Assembly (NCBI RefSeq): GCF_900094925.1
Contig: NZ_FMAY01000012.1
Coordinates: forward strand, 1-64,000
Length of the DNA stretch: 64,000 nt
Origin: Kosakonia oryzendophytica
Lineage (GTDB): Bacteria; Pseudomonadota; Gammaproteobacteria; Enterobacterales; Enterobacteriaceae
Direction of reading: 5' to 3'
Part shown: positions 20,994 through 30,939 of the stretch, one piece after another
Layout of the letters: each line of letters begins with the position of its first letter
Position numbering within the stretch: position 1 is the first letter of the stretch
Program-made: the position numbers and the translations under genes
Notes under the pieces: generated by a model
The model's input: the letters and a program-made list of their open reading frames with translations, nothing else
Told to the model about the DNA's origin: nothing
The model's database searches: none

Positions 20994-21664
20994 TTGAACT
21001 TGACCACCTGGTGGCTGGCTATGACAGGCAGGCGATTACCCCGGCACTGTGCGGCCGGGTAGTGCGCGGCAGCATGACTGCCATCGTTGGCGCAAATGGC
21101 TGTGGTAAATCGACACTTCTGAAAACCCTGGCGGGATTTTTACCGCCGGTCAGCGGTGTGCTGCGCTGGCCGGAGCGGCGTCCTGTCATTGGCTGGTTGG
21201 CGCAGCGCCATGCGCTGGAATCACAGTTCCCGGTGACGGTGCAGGAGGTGGTGAGCATGGGCTGCTGGCCGCGTATTTCATTGTTTCGCGGGCTGAACCG
21301 TGCAGCCCGCAGCCGTGTGGCGCAAGGGCTTGAGCGTGTCGGGCTAACAGCAATGGCGCGGGAAACGATCGATACACTCTCTGGCGGGCAGTTTCAGCGC
21401 ATGCTGTTTGCCCGTGTTTGGGTGCAAAACGCGCCGTTGGTGATGCTTGATGAGCCTTTTACCGGCATTGATGAGGCGACGTCTCAGATACTGATGGAGC
21501 AGATTGTTGATATGCATTGCAGTGGGCAAACCATTCTGGCGGTACTCCACGACAGCGAGCGTGTCGCGCGTTATTTCCCGCAAACCTTGCGGCTTGGCGA
21601 GCAACAACCGCTGTGGGGTGCAACACACACCGCACCGCTGCAAACAGAGGTCTGCAGCGCATGA
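20990..21664 (+). CDS. Zinc/manganese-type ABC transporter ATP-binding protein
   Basis: The 224-residue ATPase belongs to the metal-chelate/Zn-Mn importer class (ZnuC, SitB and PsaB relatives). Walker A is GANGCGKST (residues 34-42), the signature is LSGGQFQR near 128, and Walker B is PLVMLDEPF near 150, followed by a switch His (VLHDSE). I start it at ATG 20990 (MIELDHLVAG), which overlaps the stop of the 36-codon ORF. A longer frame from 20879 would be an out-of-frame reading of that small gene. It overlaps the permease gene by 4 bp. It is additional to the usual znuC, which is elsewhere in these genomes. Confidence 0.88.
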   Translation: MIELDHLVAGYDRQAITPALCGRVVRGSMTAIVGANGCGKSTLLKTLAGFLPPVSGVLRWPERRPVIGWLAQRHALESQFPVTVQEVVSMGCWPRISLFRGLNRAARSRVAQGLERVGLTAMARETIDTLSGGQFQRMLFARVWVQNAPLVMLDEPFTGIDEATSQILMEQIVDMHCSGQTILAVLHDSERVARYFPQTLRLGEQQPLWGATHTAPLQTEVCSA

Positions 21665-22524
21665 TCTGGCATCTCTTTTTTCAGCCTTTTATTGAATTTG
21701 GCTTTATGCGCCGCGCGCTGGTGGTGTGCATGGCGTTATCGGTTAGCACTACGGCGCTGGGTGTTTTTCTGCTGTTGCGGCGCATGAGCCTGATGGGGGA
21801 TGCATTATCACATGCGATTTTGCCGGGTGTTGCAGCGGGGTATCTGCTTAATGGCATGTCGCTGCTGGCCATGAGTATTGGTGGGTTTATCGCCGGGATT
21901 GTCGTGGCGCTGGTGGCAGGTTGGGTTAGCCGCCGTACGCCTCTGAAAGAGGATGCCAGTTTCGCCGGTTTCTACCTTGGTTCATTGGCACTTGGCGTGA
22001 CGCTGGTGTCGTTGCGCGGCTCCAGTGTTGATCTGCTGCATCTGCTGTTTGGTTCGATTCTGGCAGTGGACAACGATGCCGCGCTGTTTGTTGCCGGGGT
22101 TGCCAGCCTGACGCTGGTGGTGCTGGCGTTGGGTTACCGTGGCCTGGTCAGTGAGGCCTTCGATAGCGCCTTTTTGCAGGTTAATGCGCCCCGAGTGCCT
22201 GGTATGTTCCACGGGCTATTTCTGGCGTTGCTGGTGCTGAACCTGGTAGCCGGATTTCAGGTACTGGGCACCTTAATGGCGGTTGGGGTGATGATGCTAC
22301 CCGCTGTGGCGGCTCGCTGCTGGGCGCGTACCTTAGCGGGATTGTTATTGCTGGCGGCTGCTATCGGCGCGGTCTGTGCCTGGTTGGGATTAAGTTTGTC
22401 CTGGAGCGCGGGCTTACCTGCCGGTCCGTCGATTGTGCTGACGGCCAGCCTTATCTTCTTTTTTTCCATTTTATTCGGTACGCGCAGCGGGCTGGCTCAC
22501 AGCCTGCGCACACTGTTAACTTAG
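21661..22524 (+). CDS. Zinc/manganese-type ABC transporter permease
   Basis: The 287-residue inner-membrane protein is of the ABC-3 family (ZnuB-like), with about eight to nine hydrophobic segments. The typical blocks RMSLMGDALSHAILPGVA (residues 40-57) and LGTLMAVGVMMLPAVAA (near 202-218) are present; the latter is the family's cytoplasmic coupling/selectivity region. The start at 21661 overlaps the ATPase stop in ATGA. With the neighbouring genes it forms a complete importer. The Zur box suggests that zinc is the substrate. Confidence 0.88.
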   Translation: MIWHLFFQPFIEFGFMRRALVVCMALSVSTTALGVFLLLRRMSLMGDALSHAILPGVAAGYLLNGMSLLAMSIGGFIAGIVVALVAGWVSRRTPLKEDASFAGFYLGSLALGVTLVSLRGSSVDLLHLLFGSILAVDNDAALFVAGVASLTLVVLALGYRGLVSEAFDSAFLQVNAPRVPGMFHGLFLALLVLNLVAGFQVLGTLMAVGVMMLPAVAARCWARTLAGLLLLAAAIGAVCAWLGLSLSWSAGLPAGPSIVLTASLIFFFSILFGTRSGLAHSLRTLLT

Positions 22525-22537
22525 CAAGGGGGAAATG

Positions 22538-23416
22538 ATGAAACGTACAGGGGTGATACTGGCGCTCGTGTTGAGCGTAATCGCGCAGGGGGCAATGGCA
22601 AAAACCCTCAATGTGGTGACCAGCTTTTCGATTCTTGGCGATATCACGCAGCAGGTGGGAGGCGATCATGTCAAGGTGACGACGCTAGTCGGGCCAGATG
22701 GTGATCCACACACTTTTGAACCGTCGGCGAAAGATAGCGCATTGCTTAACAAAGCCGATGTGGTCGTGGTCAACGGACTCGGGCTGGAAGGCTGGCTGGA
22801 CAGGCTGGTTAAAGCGTCTGGCTTCAAAGGCCAGCTTGTTGTGGCGTCCACGGGGGTTACAACCCATACGCTGGAAGAAGATGGCGCAACAGTGACCGAC
22901 CCGCATGCGTGGAACAGCGCGGCTAATGGCGCACTCTATGCGCAAAATATTCTTGCTGCGCTGGTGAAAGCCGACCCGGCTGATGAAGCGGCATTCAACG
23001 CATCAGGTCAGCGCTATATCGCGGAGTTGAAACAACTGGATAGCTGGGCAAAAGCGCGTTTTAGCGCTATTCCGCAAGCGAAGCGTAAAGTACTGACCAG
23101 TCACGACGCGTTCGGCTACTTTGCCCGTGCTTATGACGTTGAATTTATGGCACCGCAGGGGCTCTCTTCTGAAAGTGAGGCCAGCGCGGCGCAGGTGGCG
23201 TCATTGATCCAACAGATCAAAGCCGATGGTGTAAAAGTGTGGTTTATGGAAAATCAGCTGGATCCGCGCCTGGTGAAACAGATCGCCAGCGCTACGGGCG
23301 CGCAACCGGGCGGCGAACTCTACCCGGAAGCGTTGAGTGCCAAAGGGGGTGTGGCGGATACCTACCAGAAAGCATTCCGTCATAATGTTGATACCATCGC
23401 GAATAGCATGAAATAA
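22538..23416 (+). CDS. Zinc/manganese-type ABC transporter substrate-binding protein
   Basis: The 292-residue periplasmic binding protein is of cluster A-I (ZnuA/AztC/PsaA-like). The signal peptide (KRTGVILALVLSVIAQGAMA) ends near residue 21. Metal-ligand histidines of the family are His58 (DGDPHTFEPS), His123 (TDPHAWNS) and His189 (LTSHDAFGYF), with an acidic ligand probably at Glu260 or Glu264. The long His-rich loop of ZnuA is absent, as in PsaA-type and AztC-type proteins, so metal choice cannot be read from it. Two adjacent ATGs exist; 22538 has the better spacing from AGGGGG than 22535. Confidence 0.88.
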   Translation: MKRTGVILALVLSVIAQGAMAKTLNVVTSFSILGDITQQVGGDHVKVTTLVGPDGDPHTFEPSAKDSALLNKADVVVVNGLGLEGWLDRLVKASGFKGQLVVASTGVTTHTLEEDGATVTDPHAWNSAANGALYAQNILAALVKADPADEAAFNASGQRYIAELKQLDSWAKARFSAIPQAKRKVLTSHDAFGYFARAYDVEFMAPQGLSSESEASAAQVASLIQQIKADGVKVWFMENQLDPRLVKQIASATGAQPGGELYPEALSAKGGVADTYQKAFRHNVDTIANSMK

Positions 23417-23421
23417 CCTCG

Positions 23422-23462
23422 CATGACCGGATGGCGCGCCCGGACGTTGCCATCCAGTCATG
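23422..23462. terminator. Imperfect inverted repeat after the zinc operon
   Basis: CATGACCGGATGGC (23422-23435) pairs with GCCATCCAGTCATG (23449-23462) with one mismatch and a 13-nt loop, just after the binding-protein stop. It resembles a REP half-site (CGGATGGCG) and may end or protect the zinc-operon transcript. Confidence 0.55.
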
Positions 23463-23604
23463 TTACGTTTGCCGGAGGCGCGCGCCGCTAACCGCATCAG
23501 GCAAATATTTCTGAAGCCTCCTCGTAAATTCGTTAACCCATCCCCATCTTTGTGCTGAAAGTGGTATCTTTTCCGCCACGATTTTTTGACGCACGGGAGC
23601 CATC

Positions 23605-24102
23605 ATGACGGACAGTGAATTAATGCAACTGAGCGAACGTGTCGGGCGGGCGCTACAGGCGCGCGGCGCTACGCTTACGACTGCTGAATCCTGCACGGGC
23701 GGGTGGATAGCGAAAGCGATCACCGATATTGCCGGCAGCTCCGCCTGGTTTGAGCGCGGCTTTGTCACCTACAGTAATGAAGCGAAATCGCAAATGATCG
23801 GCGTACAGGACGCCACGCTGGAAGCGCACGGCGCGGTCAGCGAGCCGGTGGTGGTGGAAATGGCGATTGGTGCGTTGAAAGCCGCGCGAGCCGATTTCGC
23901 GGTGTCGGTCAGCGGTATTGCCGGGCCGGACGGCGGCAGCGAGGCGAAACCGGTTGGCACCGTCTGGTTTGGTTTCGCCAGCGCGCGCGGAGAAGGGATC
24001 ACCCGACGCGAATGTTTCCAGGGGGATCGTGAAGCAGTGCGCCGGCAGGCGACGGCTTATGCGTTGCAAACCCTGTGGCAACATTTTCTACAAAATACTT
24101 GA
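23605..24102 (+). CDS. pncC: Nicotinamide-nucleotide amidohydrolase PncC
   Basis: The 165-residue CinA C-terminal-domain protein deamidates NMN to nicotinate mononucleotide, recycling pyridine nucleotides. The conserved blocks TTAESCTGGWIAKAITDIAGSS (residues 25-46) and SGIAGPDGGSEAKPVGTVW (near 107-125) are present, and the length is that of E. coli PncC (YgaD). It lies immediately upstream of recA, as in E. coli, and its TGA stop overlaps the recA -35 box. Confidence 0.95.
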   Translation: MTDSELMQLSERVGRALQARGATLTTAESCTGGWIAKAITDIAGSSAWFERGFVTYSNEAKSQMIGVQDATLEAHGAVSEPVVVEMAIGALKAARADFAVSVSGIAGPDGGSEAKPVGTVWFGFASARGEGITRRECFQGDREAVRRQATAYALQTLWQHFLQNT

Positions 24103-24126
24103 TACTGTATGACTATACAGTATAAT
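24099..24126 (+). promoter_or_regulatory. recA promoter with LexA box
   Basis: The -35 TTGATA (24099-24104) and -10 TATAAT (24121-24126) flank CTGTATGACTATACAG (24105-24120), an SOS box fitting CTGT-N8-ACAG. The arrangement is identical to E. coli recA, with the LexA site filling the 16-bp spacer. Confidence 0.95.
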
Positions 24127-24162
24127 TGCCACAACAAAACAGTAATTCACGGCGGGGCGTAA

Positions 24163-25257
<1,095 letters not shown>

Positions 25258-25274
25258 TAATCTGAACCGCAATC

Positions 25275-25298
25275 AAGGGCTGCTGATGCAGCCCTTTT
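25275..25298 (+). terminator. Terminator between recA and recX
   Basis: AAGGGCTGC and GCAGCCCTT form a GC-rich stem around a TGAT loop (25275-25296), followed by TT and further Ts. In E. coli recX is expressed mainly by readthrough of such a terminator. Confidence 0.88.
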
Positions 25299-25325
25299 GC
25301 TTTTCTATGACCACAGGATTTCGTC

Positions 25326-25826
25326 ATGTCAGAGAACAGTTCCCGCCGCTCTTCAATTGCACGCCTGCGCGATCGCGCGATGCGTATTCTGGCGATGCGC
25401 GACCACAGTGAACAGGAGTTTCGTCGCAAGCTAACGGCGCCGGTAATGAGCAAAAATGGCCCGGAAACACTGGATATCACGCCGGAAGAGGTCGACCAGG
25501 TGGTGGCATGGTGCCTGGAGCATCACTTTCTCGATGATATGCGCTTTGTACGCCAGTTCATTGCCAGCCGTGCCAGCAAAGGTTATGGCCCGGCCCGCAT
25601 TCGCCAGGAGTTAAATCAGAAAGGTATCGCCCGGCAGATGAGTGAAAATGCAATGTATGAATGCGATATTGACTGGGTAGCGAGCGCTCGTGAGCAGGCG
25701 CTACGTAAATATGGTGAACCATTGCCAACCGAGTTTGTGGCCAAAGTGAAAGTGCAGCGTTTTTTACTCTATCGCGGCTTTCTGCAGGAAGATATTCAGG
25801 AAATCTGGCGAAATTTTGCCGACTGA
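25326..25826 (+). CDS. recX: RecA regulatory protein RecX
   Basis: The 166-residue, largely helical protein of three-helix repeats inhibits RecA filament extension. The conserved blocks [16 protein letters not shown] (residues 21-36) and [16 protein letters not shown] (near 84-99) are visible, and the C-terminal [20 protein letters not shown] is nearly identical to E. coli. It lies 68 bp after recA, beyond the hairpin, so it is probably expressed by readthrough and SOS-induced with recA. Confidence 0.95.
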   Translation: MSENSSRRSSIARLRDRAMRILAMRDHSEQEFRRKLTAPVMSKNGPETLDITPEEVDQVVAWCLEHHFLDDMRFVRQFIASRASKGYGPARIRQELNQKGIARQMSENAMYECDIDWVASAREQALRKYGEPLPTEFVAKVKVQRFLLYRGFLQEDIQEIWRNFAD

Positions 25827-25957
25827 GCGCATACGGGATTTTACTTCGCAGTAAAGAAAACTTATCTTATTCCCACTTTTTCCAGTAGCTGGTGCGTGGG
25901 CTATGCAAATAGCGGCGACCAGTTACCACATTTCGTTAGCTTGATTTCAGGATAATT

Positions 25958-28588
25958 ATGAGCAAGAGCACCGCTGAGATCCGTCAGGCGTTTCTCGATT
26001 TTTTCCATAGCAAGGGACATCAGGTAGTTGCCAGCAGCTCCCTGGTGCCGAATAACGACCCGACTTTGCTGTTTACCAACGCCGGGATGAACCAGTTCAA
26101 GGACGTATTCCTTGGGCTCGACAAACGTAATTATTCCCGCGCTACCACTGCACAGCGCTGCGTTCGTGCAGGCGGTAAACACAATGATCTGGAAAACGTC
26201 GGTTACACCGCGCGGCATCACACCTTCTTCGAAATGCTGGGCAACTTCAGCTTCGGCGACTATTTCAAACATGATGCTATCCAGTACGCATGGGAGCTGC
26301 TGACCGGTGAAAACTGGTTCAACCTGCCGAAAGAACGTCTGTGGGTGACGGTGTACGAAACAGACGATGAAGCCTACGAAATCTGGGAAAAAGAAGTGGG
26401 TATCCCGCGCGAGCGTATTATTCGCATCGGTGATAATAAAGGCGCGCCGTATGCCTCTGACAACTTCTGGCAAATGGGCGATACCGGTCCGTGTGGTCCG
26501 TGCACCGAGATTTTCTACGATCATGGCGATCACATTTGGGGTGGCCCTCCGGGTAGCCCGGAAGAAGATGGCGATCGCTATATCGAAATCTGGAACATCG
26601 TCTTTATGCAGTTTAACCGCCAGGCCGATGGCACCATGGAGCCGCTGCCAAAACCGTCAGTGGATACCGGTATGGGTCTGGAACGTGTTGCGGCGGTATT
26701 GCAGCATGTGAACTCGAACTATGAAATCGACCTGTTCGTGAAGTTGATTCAGGCGGTGGCGAAGGTGACTGGCGCGACGGATTTGAGCAACAAGTCGCTG
26801 CGCGTTATCGCTGACCATATCCGTTCTTGCGCATTCCTGATTGCAGACGGCGTGATCCCATCGAACGAAAACCGTGGCTATGTGCTGCGTCGTATCATTC
26901 GTCGCGCAATCCGCCATGGCAATATGCTGGGCGCGAAAGACACCTTCTTCTATAAATTGGTTGGCCCACTGATCGCTGTGATGGGTTCCGCCGGTGAAGA
27001 TTTGCAGCGTCAGCAGGCGCAGGTCGAGCAGGTGCTGAAAACTGAAGAAGAGCAGTTTGCCCGTACGCTGGAACGCGGTTTGGCACTGCTCGATGAAGAG
27101 CTGGCGAAACTGAAAGGCGATACGCTGGACGGCGAAACGGCCTTCCGTCTGTACGACACCTACGGCTTCCCGGTCGATCTGACGGCGGACGTATGCCGTG
27201 AGCGCAATATCAAAGTCGATGAAGCTGGCTTTGAAGCCGCAATGGAAGAGCAGCGCCGCCGCGCGCGCGAGTCCAGCGGTTTTGGCGCAGACTACAATGC
27301 GATGATCCGCGTCGATGGCAGCTCTGAATTTAAAGGCTATGACCATCTGGAACTGAACGGCAAAGTCACGGCGCTGTTTGTTGATGGTAAACCGGTTAAC
27401 GCGATTGCCGCAGGTCAGGAGGCTGTCGTTGTTCTCAACGAAACGCCATTCTATGCGGAATCTGGCGGCCAGGTGGGGGATAAAGGCGAGCTGAAAGGCA
27501 ACGGTTTTGCTTTCTCCGTACAGGATACGCAGAAATATGGTCAGGCAATTGGTCATCTCGGTAAGCTGACTACCGGTTCACTGAAAGTGGGCGACGGCGT
27601 AAAAGCAGAAGTGGACGAAGCTCGTCGTGCGCGTATTCGCCTGAACCACTCCGCTACACACCTTATGCACGCTGCGTTGCGCGAAGTATTGGGTACGCAT
27701 GTGGCGCAGAAAGGCTCGCTGGTGAATGACAAAGCGTTGCGCTTCGACTTCTCCCATTTCGAAGCCATGAAACCGGCGGAAATCCGCGCGGTAGAAGATC
27801 TGGTCAATGCGCAAATTCGCCGCAACCTGCCGATCGAAACTAACATCATGGATCTGGAAGCCGCGAAAGCGAACGGTGCAATGGCACTGTTTGGCGAGAA
27901 GTATGATGAGCGCGTGCGTGTACTGAGCATGGGCGATTTCTCCACCGAACTGTGTGGCGGTACGCATGCTTCCCGCACCGGTGACATTGGTCTGTTCCGC
28001 ATTGTGTCTGAATCCGGTACGGCGGCAGGTGTGCGTCGTATTGAAGCGGTGACCGGCGAAGGCGCTATTGCCAGCCTGCATTCGCAGAGCGATCAACTGC
28101 ACGACATTGCACAGTTGCTGAAAGGCGATAGCCAGAACCTCGGCGATAAAGTCCGCACCGTCATTGAGCGTACTCGTCAGTTGGAAAAAGAATTGCAGCA
28201 GCTTAAGGAGCAGGCGGCCGCGCAGGAAAGCGCAAATCTGTCTGGTAAAGCTATCGATCTCAACGGCGTGAAACTCCTGGTCAGCGAACTGGCAGACGTC
28301 GAGCCGAAGATGCTGCGTACCATGGTGGATGATCTGAAGAATCAGTTGGGTGCTTCAGTCATTGTTCTTGCCACCGTGACCGAAGGAAAAGTTTCTCTGA
28401 TAGCGGGCGTGTCGAAGGATGTGACCGATCGTGTGAAAGCAGGGGAATTGATTGGCATGGTTGCCCAGCAGGTCGGGGGTAAAGGCGGCGGACGTCCGGA
28501 TATGGCGCAAGCCGGCGGTACCGATGCGGCCGCGCTTCCAGCAGCGCTCTCCAGCGTTAAAGAGTGGGTAAGCGCTAAACTGTCATAA
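25958..28588 (+). CDS. alaS: Alanyl-tRNA synthetase AlaS
   Basis: The 876-residue class II synthetase charges tRNA-Ala. The catalytic core is N-terminal ([15 protein letters not shown], residues 33-47, and the [16 protein letters not shown] block near 68). The editing domain carries the zinc/deacylation motifs [13 protein letters not shown] near 567 and [13 protein letters not shown] near 666. A glycine-rich C-terminal C-Ala domain ends the protein ([15 protein letters not shown] near 841). The length equals E. coli AlaS, and the start at 25958 follows AGGATAATT. Confidence 0.97.
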   Translation: MSKSTAEIRQAFLDFFHSKGHQVVASSSLVPNNDPTLLFTNAGMNQFKDVFLGLDKRNYSRATTAQRCVRAGGKHNDLENVGYTARHHTFFEMLGNFSFGDYFKHDAIQYAWELLTGENWFNLPKERLWVTVYETDDEAYEIWEKEVGIPRERIIRIGDNKGAPYASDNFWQMGDTGPCGPCTEIFYDHGDHIWGGPPGSPEEDGDRYIEIWNIVFMQFNRQADGTMEPLPKPSVDTGMGLERVAAVLQHVNSNYEIDLFVKLIQAVAKVTGATDLSNKSLRVIADHIRSCAFLIADGVIPSNENRGYVLRRIIRRAIRHGNMLGAKDTFFYKLVGPLIAVMGSAGEDLQRQQAQVEQVLKTEEEQFARTLERGLALLDEELAKLKGDTLDGETAFRLYDTYGFPVDLTADVCRERNIKVDEAGFEAAMEEQRRRARESSGFGADYNAMIRVDGSSEFKGYDHLELNGKVTALFVDGKPVNAIAAGQEAVVVLNETPFYAESGGQVGDKGELKGNGFAFSVQDTQKYGQAIGHLGKLTTGSLKVGDGVKAEVDEARRARIRLNHSATHLMHAALREVLGTHVAQKGSLVNDKALRFDFSHFEAMKPAEIRAVEDLVNAQIRRNLPIETNIMDLEAAKANGAMALFGEKYDERVRVLSMGDFSTELCGGTHASRTGDIGLFRIVSESGTAAGVRRIEAVTGEGAIASLHSQSDQLHDIAQLLKGDSQNLGDKVRTVIERTRQLEKELQQLKEQAAAQESANLSGKAIDLNGVKLLVSELADVEPKMLRTMVDDLKNQLGASVIVLATVTEGKVSLIAGVSKDVTDRVKAGELIGMVAQQVGGKGGGRPDMAQAGGTDAAALPAALSSVKEWVSAKLS

Positions 28589-28605
28589 TTACAAAGCGAA
28601 AGCAG

Positions 28606-28635
28606 ACGCCATAACCTTGCCGTTATGGCGTTATT
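28606..28635 (+). terminator. alaS terminator
   Basis: ACGCCATAAC (28606-28615) and GTTATGGCGT (28622-28631) form a perfect 10-bp stem around CTTGCC, followed by TATT, 18 bp after the alaS stop. Confidence 0.85.
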
Positions 28636-28826
28636 GCCACTACGCTATTGATAACAAGAAAGTCAGGTTGAAGTCTTGTATATCGGCTAAACTTAGGTTT
28701 AACAGAATGTAATGCCGTGACTGCTTACACTTAGGTGTTTGTCATCGCTTACTTTTTGGCGTTATATGATGGATAATGCCGGGATACAGAGAGACCCGAC
28801 TCTTTTAATCTTTCAAGGAGCAAAGA

Positions 28827-29012
28827 ATGCTGATTCTGACTCGTCGAGTTGGTGAAACCCTCATGATTGGGGATGAGGTCACTGTGACTGTATTAGGAGT
28901 TAAAGGAAACCAGGTGCGCATTGGCGTTAACGCTCCTAAAGAAGTTTCCGTTCACCGTGAAGAGATCTACCAGCGTATCCAGGCTGAAAAATCACAGCAG
29001 TCAAATTACTGA
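28827..29012 (+). CDS. csrA: Carbon storage regulator CsrA
   Basis: The 61-residue dimeric RNA-binding protein controls translation and stability of many mRNAs by binding GGA-containing hairpins. The sequence is almost identical to E. coli CsrA, including Leu4 and Arg44 in the RNA-binding surface ([10 protein letters not shown] and VHREEIYQR). The start at 28827 has AAGGAG eight bases upstream. The 238-bp leader between alaS and csrA fits the multiple promoters known for csrA. Confidence 0.98.
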   Translation: MLILTRRVGETLMIGDEVTVTVLGVKGNQVRIGVNAPKEVSVHREEIYQRIQAEKSQQSNY

Positions 29013-29022
29013 TGCAATTATC

Positions 29023-29049
29023 GCGTCTCGCTGTTTCCCGGCGAGACGC
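29023..29049 (+). terminator. Hairpin downstream of csrA
   Basis: GCGTCTCGC (29023-29031) pairs with GCGAGACGC (29041-29049), 11 bp after the csrA stop, with a 9-nt loop and no T-run. The rest of the 337-bp csrA-tRNA gap (29050-29259) shows nothing that I can assign. Confidence 0.7.
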
Positions 29050-29259
29050 AACACCTCCTCCTGATTCTCCCTCTGTTTCGTTATCTTTTTATTTCACTTG
29101 TCCCGATTTTGCCGTTATCTGCCGTTTTTTACGTCTGCTCCATTGTCGTTTTTTCTCAGCGGTACGGTGGAAATTCTGCTGATAAAACATCCTTTTTGGG
29201 CTTTTTACAGGCTAATTGTCTGCGAAGTGTGCAAACGATTCAGGGGCAGGAAAAAGTGT

Positions 29260-29287
29260 TTGACTTATAAGTCCCAGAAAGTAATAT
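29260..29287 (+). promoter_or_regulatory. Promoter of the serV-arg tRNA operon
   Basis: TTGACT (29260-29265), a 16-bp spacer and TAATAT (29282-29287) give a strong sigma-70 promoter. The GC-rich discriminator GTGCGCC that follows is typical of stringently controlled tRNA promoters. Transcription would start about 56 bp before the first tRNA. Confidence 0.75.
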
Positions 29288-29349
29288 GTGCGCCACGCAG
29301 CGACGATGAGCTCTCAACAAGTTCTTCGAAGCACTCGAAAGAGGCGTGT

Positions 29350-29442
29350 GGTGAGGTGGCCGAGAGGCTGAAGGCGCTCCCCTGCTAAGGGAGTATGCGG
29401 TCAAAAGCTGCATCCGGGGTTCGAATCCCCGCCTCACCGCCA
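29350..29442 (+). tRNA. serV: tRNA-Ser (GCU)
   Basis: The 93-nt tRNA has a long variable arm and an encoded CCA end. The acceptor stem pairs GGTGAGG with CCTCACC. The anticodon loop reads CTGCTAA (anticodon GCT), and the T-loop GGTTCGAATCC is canonical. It reads AGC/AGU codons. It is the first gene of the tRNA operon, in the same place as E. coli serV. Confidence 0.97.
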
Positions 29443-29446
29443 TTTT

Positions 29447-29523
29447 GCATCCGTAGCTCAGCTGGATAGAGTACTCGGCTACGAACCGAGCGGTCGGAGG
29501 TTCGAATCCTCCCGGATGCACCA
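29447..29523 (+). tRNA. argV: tRNA-Arg (ACG), copy 1
   Basis: The 77-nt tRNA has the acceptor stem GCATCCG/CGGATGC, anticodon loop CTACGAA (ACG, read as inosine-CG in vivo), T-loop GTTCGAATC and encoded CCA. It is identical to the E. coli argV-type tRNA. It lies four bases after the serine tRNA. Confidence 0.97.
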
Positions 29524-29586
29524 TCTTGTTCAGTGTAGCGAGGTAACGCGGCACTGAATCAGCGTTGTAAAGCAAGTTTTCCCGAT

Positions 29587-29663
29587 GCATCCGTAGCTCA
29601 GCTGGATAGAGTACTCGGCTACGAACCGAGCGGTCGGAGGTTCGAATCCTCCCGGATGCACCA
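29587..29663 (+). tRNA. argY: tRNA-Arg (ACG), copy 2
   Basis: This 77-nt tRNA is identical to copy 1 and follows it after a 63-bp spacer. E. coli carries four such copies here, and only two are present in this window. The symbol is by position. No clear terminator is visible in the 204 bp before yqaB. Confidence 0.95.
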
Positions 29664-29867
29664 TCTTCTGTGAAATAACAGCGTCTGTTCTTTCTGGGAG
29701 AGCGGTAATGAACGCAAGCACCATTCCCTCTCAAAAACTACCTTCTCTGATATCGATACCCCGTCCCCCGTTTCATTTCTGTTCAATTTGCCTGTTATGC
29801 ACTGGCAGCGACAAAAATCCCTGTTTACGCTAAAGTAATCACCTGTTATCCAGTTTGTGAGAACACG

Positions 29868-30434
29868 ATGTACGACCGTTATGCAGGGCTGATTTTTGAT
29901 ATGGATGGCACCATCCTGGATACTGAACCCACTCATCGTAAAGCCTGGCGTGAAGTGCTGGCGCGTTACGGGGTGCGCTTTGACGAGCAGGCCATGATCG
30001 GGTTGAACGGAGCGCCAACCTGGCGTATCGCACTATCGATTATTGAAGCTAATCAGGGCGATCTTGATCCTTATCTCCTTGCACAAGAAAAAACGGCAGC
30101 GGTAAAAGCAATGCTGCTGGATTCTGTACGCCCTTTACCGCTGATTGAGGTGGTAAAGGAGTGGCATGGGCGTCGCCCCCTGTCTGTTGGCACGGGCAGC
30201 GAAAGCGCTATCGCAGAAGCCTTACTGGCGCATCTTGGTCTGCGGCATTATTTCCATGCGGTCATTGCCGCCGATCACGTTCAGCACCACAAGCCGGCAC
30301 CGGATACGTTTCTGCTCTGCGCTGAGCGAATGGGCGTGGAAGCAACGCAGTGTGTGGTGTTTGAAGATGCGGATTTTGGCATTCAGGCGGCGCGAGCGGC
30401 CGGAATGGACGTCGTGGATGTTCGCTTACTGTGA
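29868..30434 (+). CDS. yqaB: HAD-family fructose-1-phosphate/6-phosphogluconate phosphatase YqaB
   Basis: The 188-residue cytoplasmic HAD hydrolase is of the beta-phosphoglucomutase-like subfamily. The nucleophile motif is FDMDGTILDTEPTH (residues 9-22), motif II has VGTGSE near 107, the conserved Lys is in HHKPAPDTF near 143, and motif III/IV is VVFEDADFGIQAA near 163. The length equals E. coli YqaB, which dephosphorylates fructose 1-phosphate and 6-phosphogluconate in vitro. Its stop overlaps the GTG start of yqaA. Confidence 0.94.
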   Translation: MYDRYAGLIFDMDGTILDTEPTHRKAWREVLARYGVRFDEQAMIGLNGAPTWRIALSIIEANQGDLDPYLLAQEKTAAVKAMLLDSVRPLPLIEVVKEWHGRRPLSVGTGSESAIAEALLAHLGLRHYFHAVIAADHVQHHKPAPDTFLLCAERMGVEATQCVVFEDADFGIQAARAAGMDVVDVRLL

Positions 30435-30859
30435 GTGACGCGCTGTCGCTTTTTTCGTTGTTTGCCAGCAGCTTTCTCAGCGCCACGCTTCTGCCGGGTA
30501 ATTCGGAGGTGGTGTTGGTGACCATGCTGCTCTCTCACGTCAGTCAGCCCTGGCTTCTTGTTGTAATAGCAACAATGGGTAATAGCCTTGGAGGGCTGAC
30601 TAACGTTATTCTTGGGCGTTTCTTTCCGCAGCGTAAAACCTCACGCTGGCAGGAAAAAGCGACTGACTGGCTCAAACGCTATGGCGCGGCTGCATTGCTG
30701 TTGAGCTGGGCGCCTGTAATAGGCGACTTACTGTGCCTGCTGGCGGGATGGATGCGCCTCTCGTGGGGGCCAGTATTGATTTTTCTGTGCCTTGGGAAAG
30801 CGTTGCGCTATGTGGCTATTGCCAGCGTAACGCTGCAGGGTATGACGTGGTGGCACTAA
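30431..30859 (+). CDS. yqaA: DedA/SNARE-associated-type inner membrane protein YqaA
   Basis: The 142-residue membrane protein is of the DedA-like (SNARE-associated/VTT) superfamily, with three to four hydrophobic segments and the conserved LPGNSEVVLV (residues 21-30) and GNSLGGLTNVILGRF (near 50) blocks. The molecular function is not established. It starts with GTG at 30431, which overlaps the yqaB stop (GTGA), the same arrangement as in E. coli. Confidence 0.92.
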   Translation: MSDALSLFSLFASSFLSATLLPGNSEVVLVTMLLSHVSQPWLLVVIATMGNSLGGLTNVILGRFFPQRKTSRWQEKATDWLKRYGAAALLLSWAPVIGDLLCLLAGWMRLSWGPVLIFLCLGKALRYVAIASVTLQGMTWWH

Positions 30860-30939
30860 TTGGATTGAGTGAGTGACCTTTAATCGTCAACCATTACAAT
30901 TATGCTTAATAAAATGATTATGACAGGCGGGAGGTCAAT

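Noticed and set aside
26657-27556. 299-codon frame antisense to alaS
   Set aside because: It lies inside a universally conserved gene and shows no protein family features.
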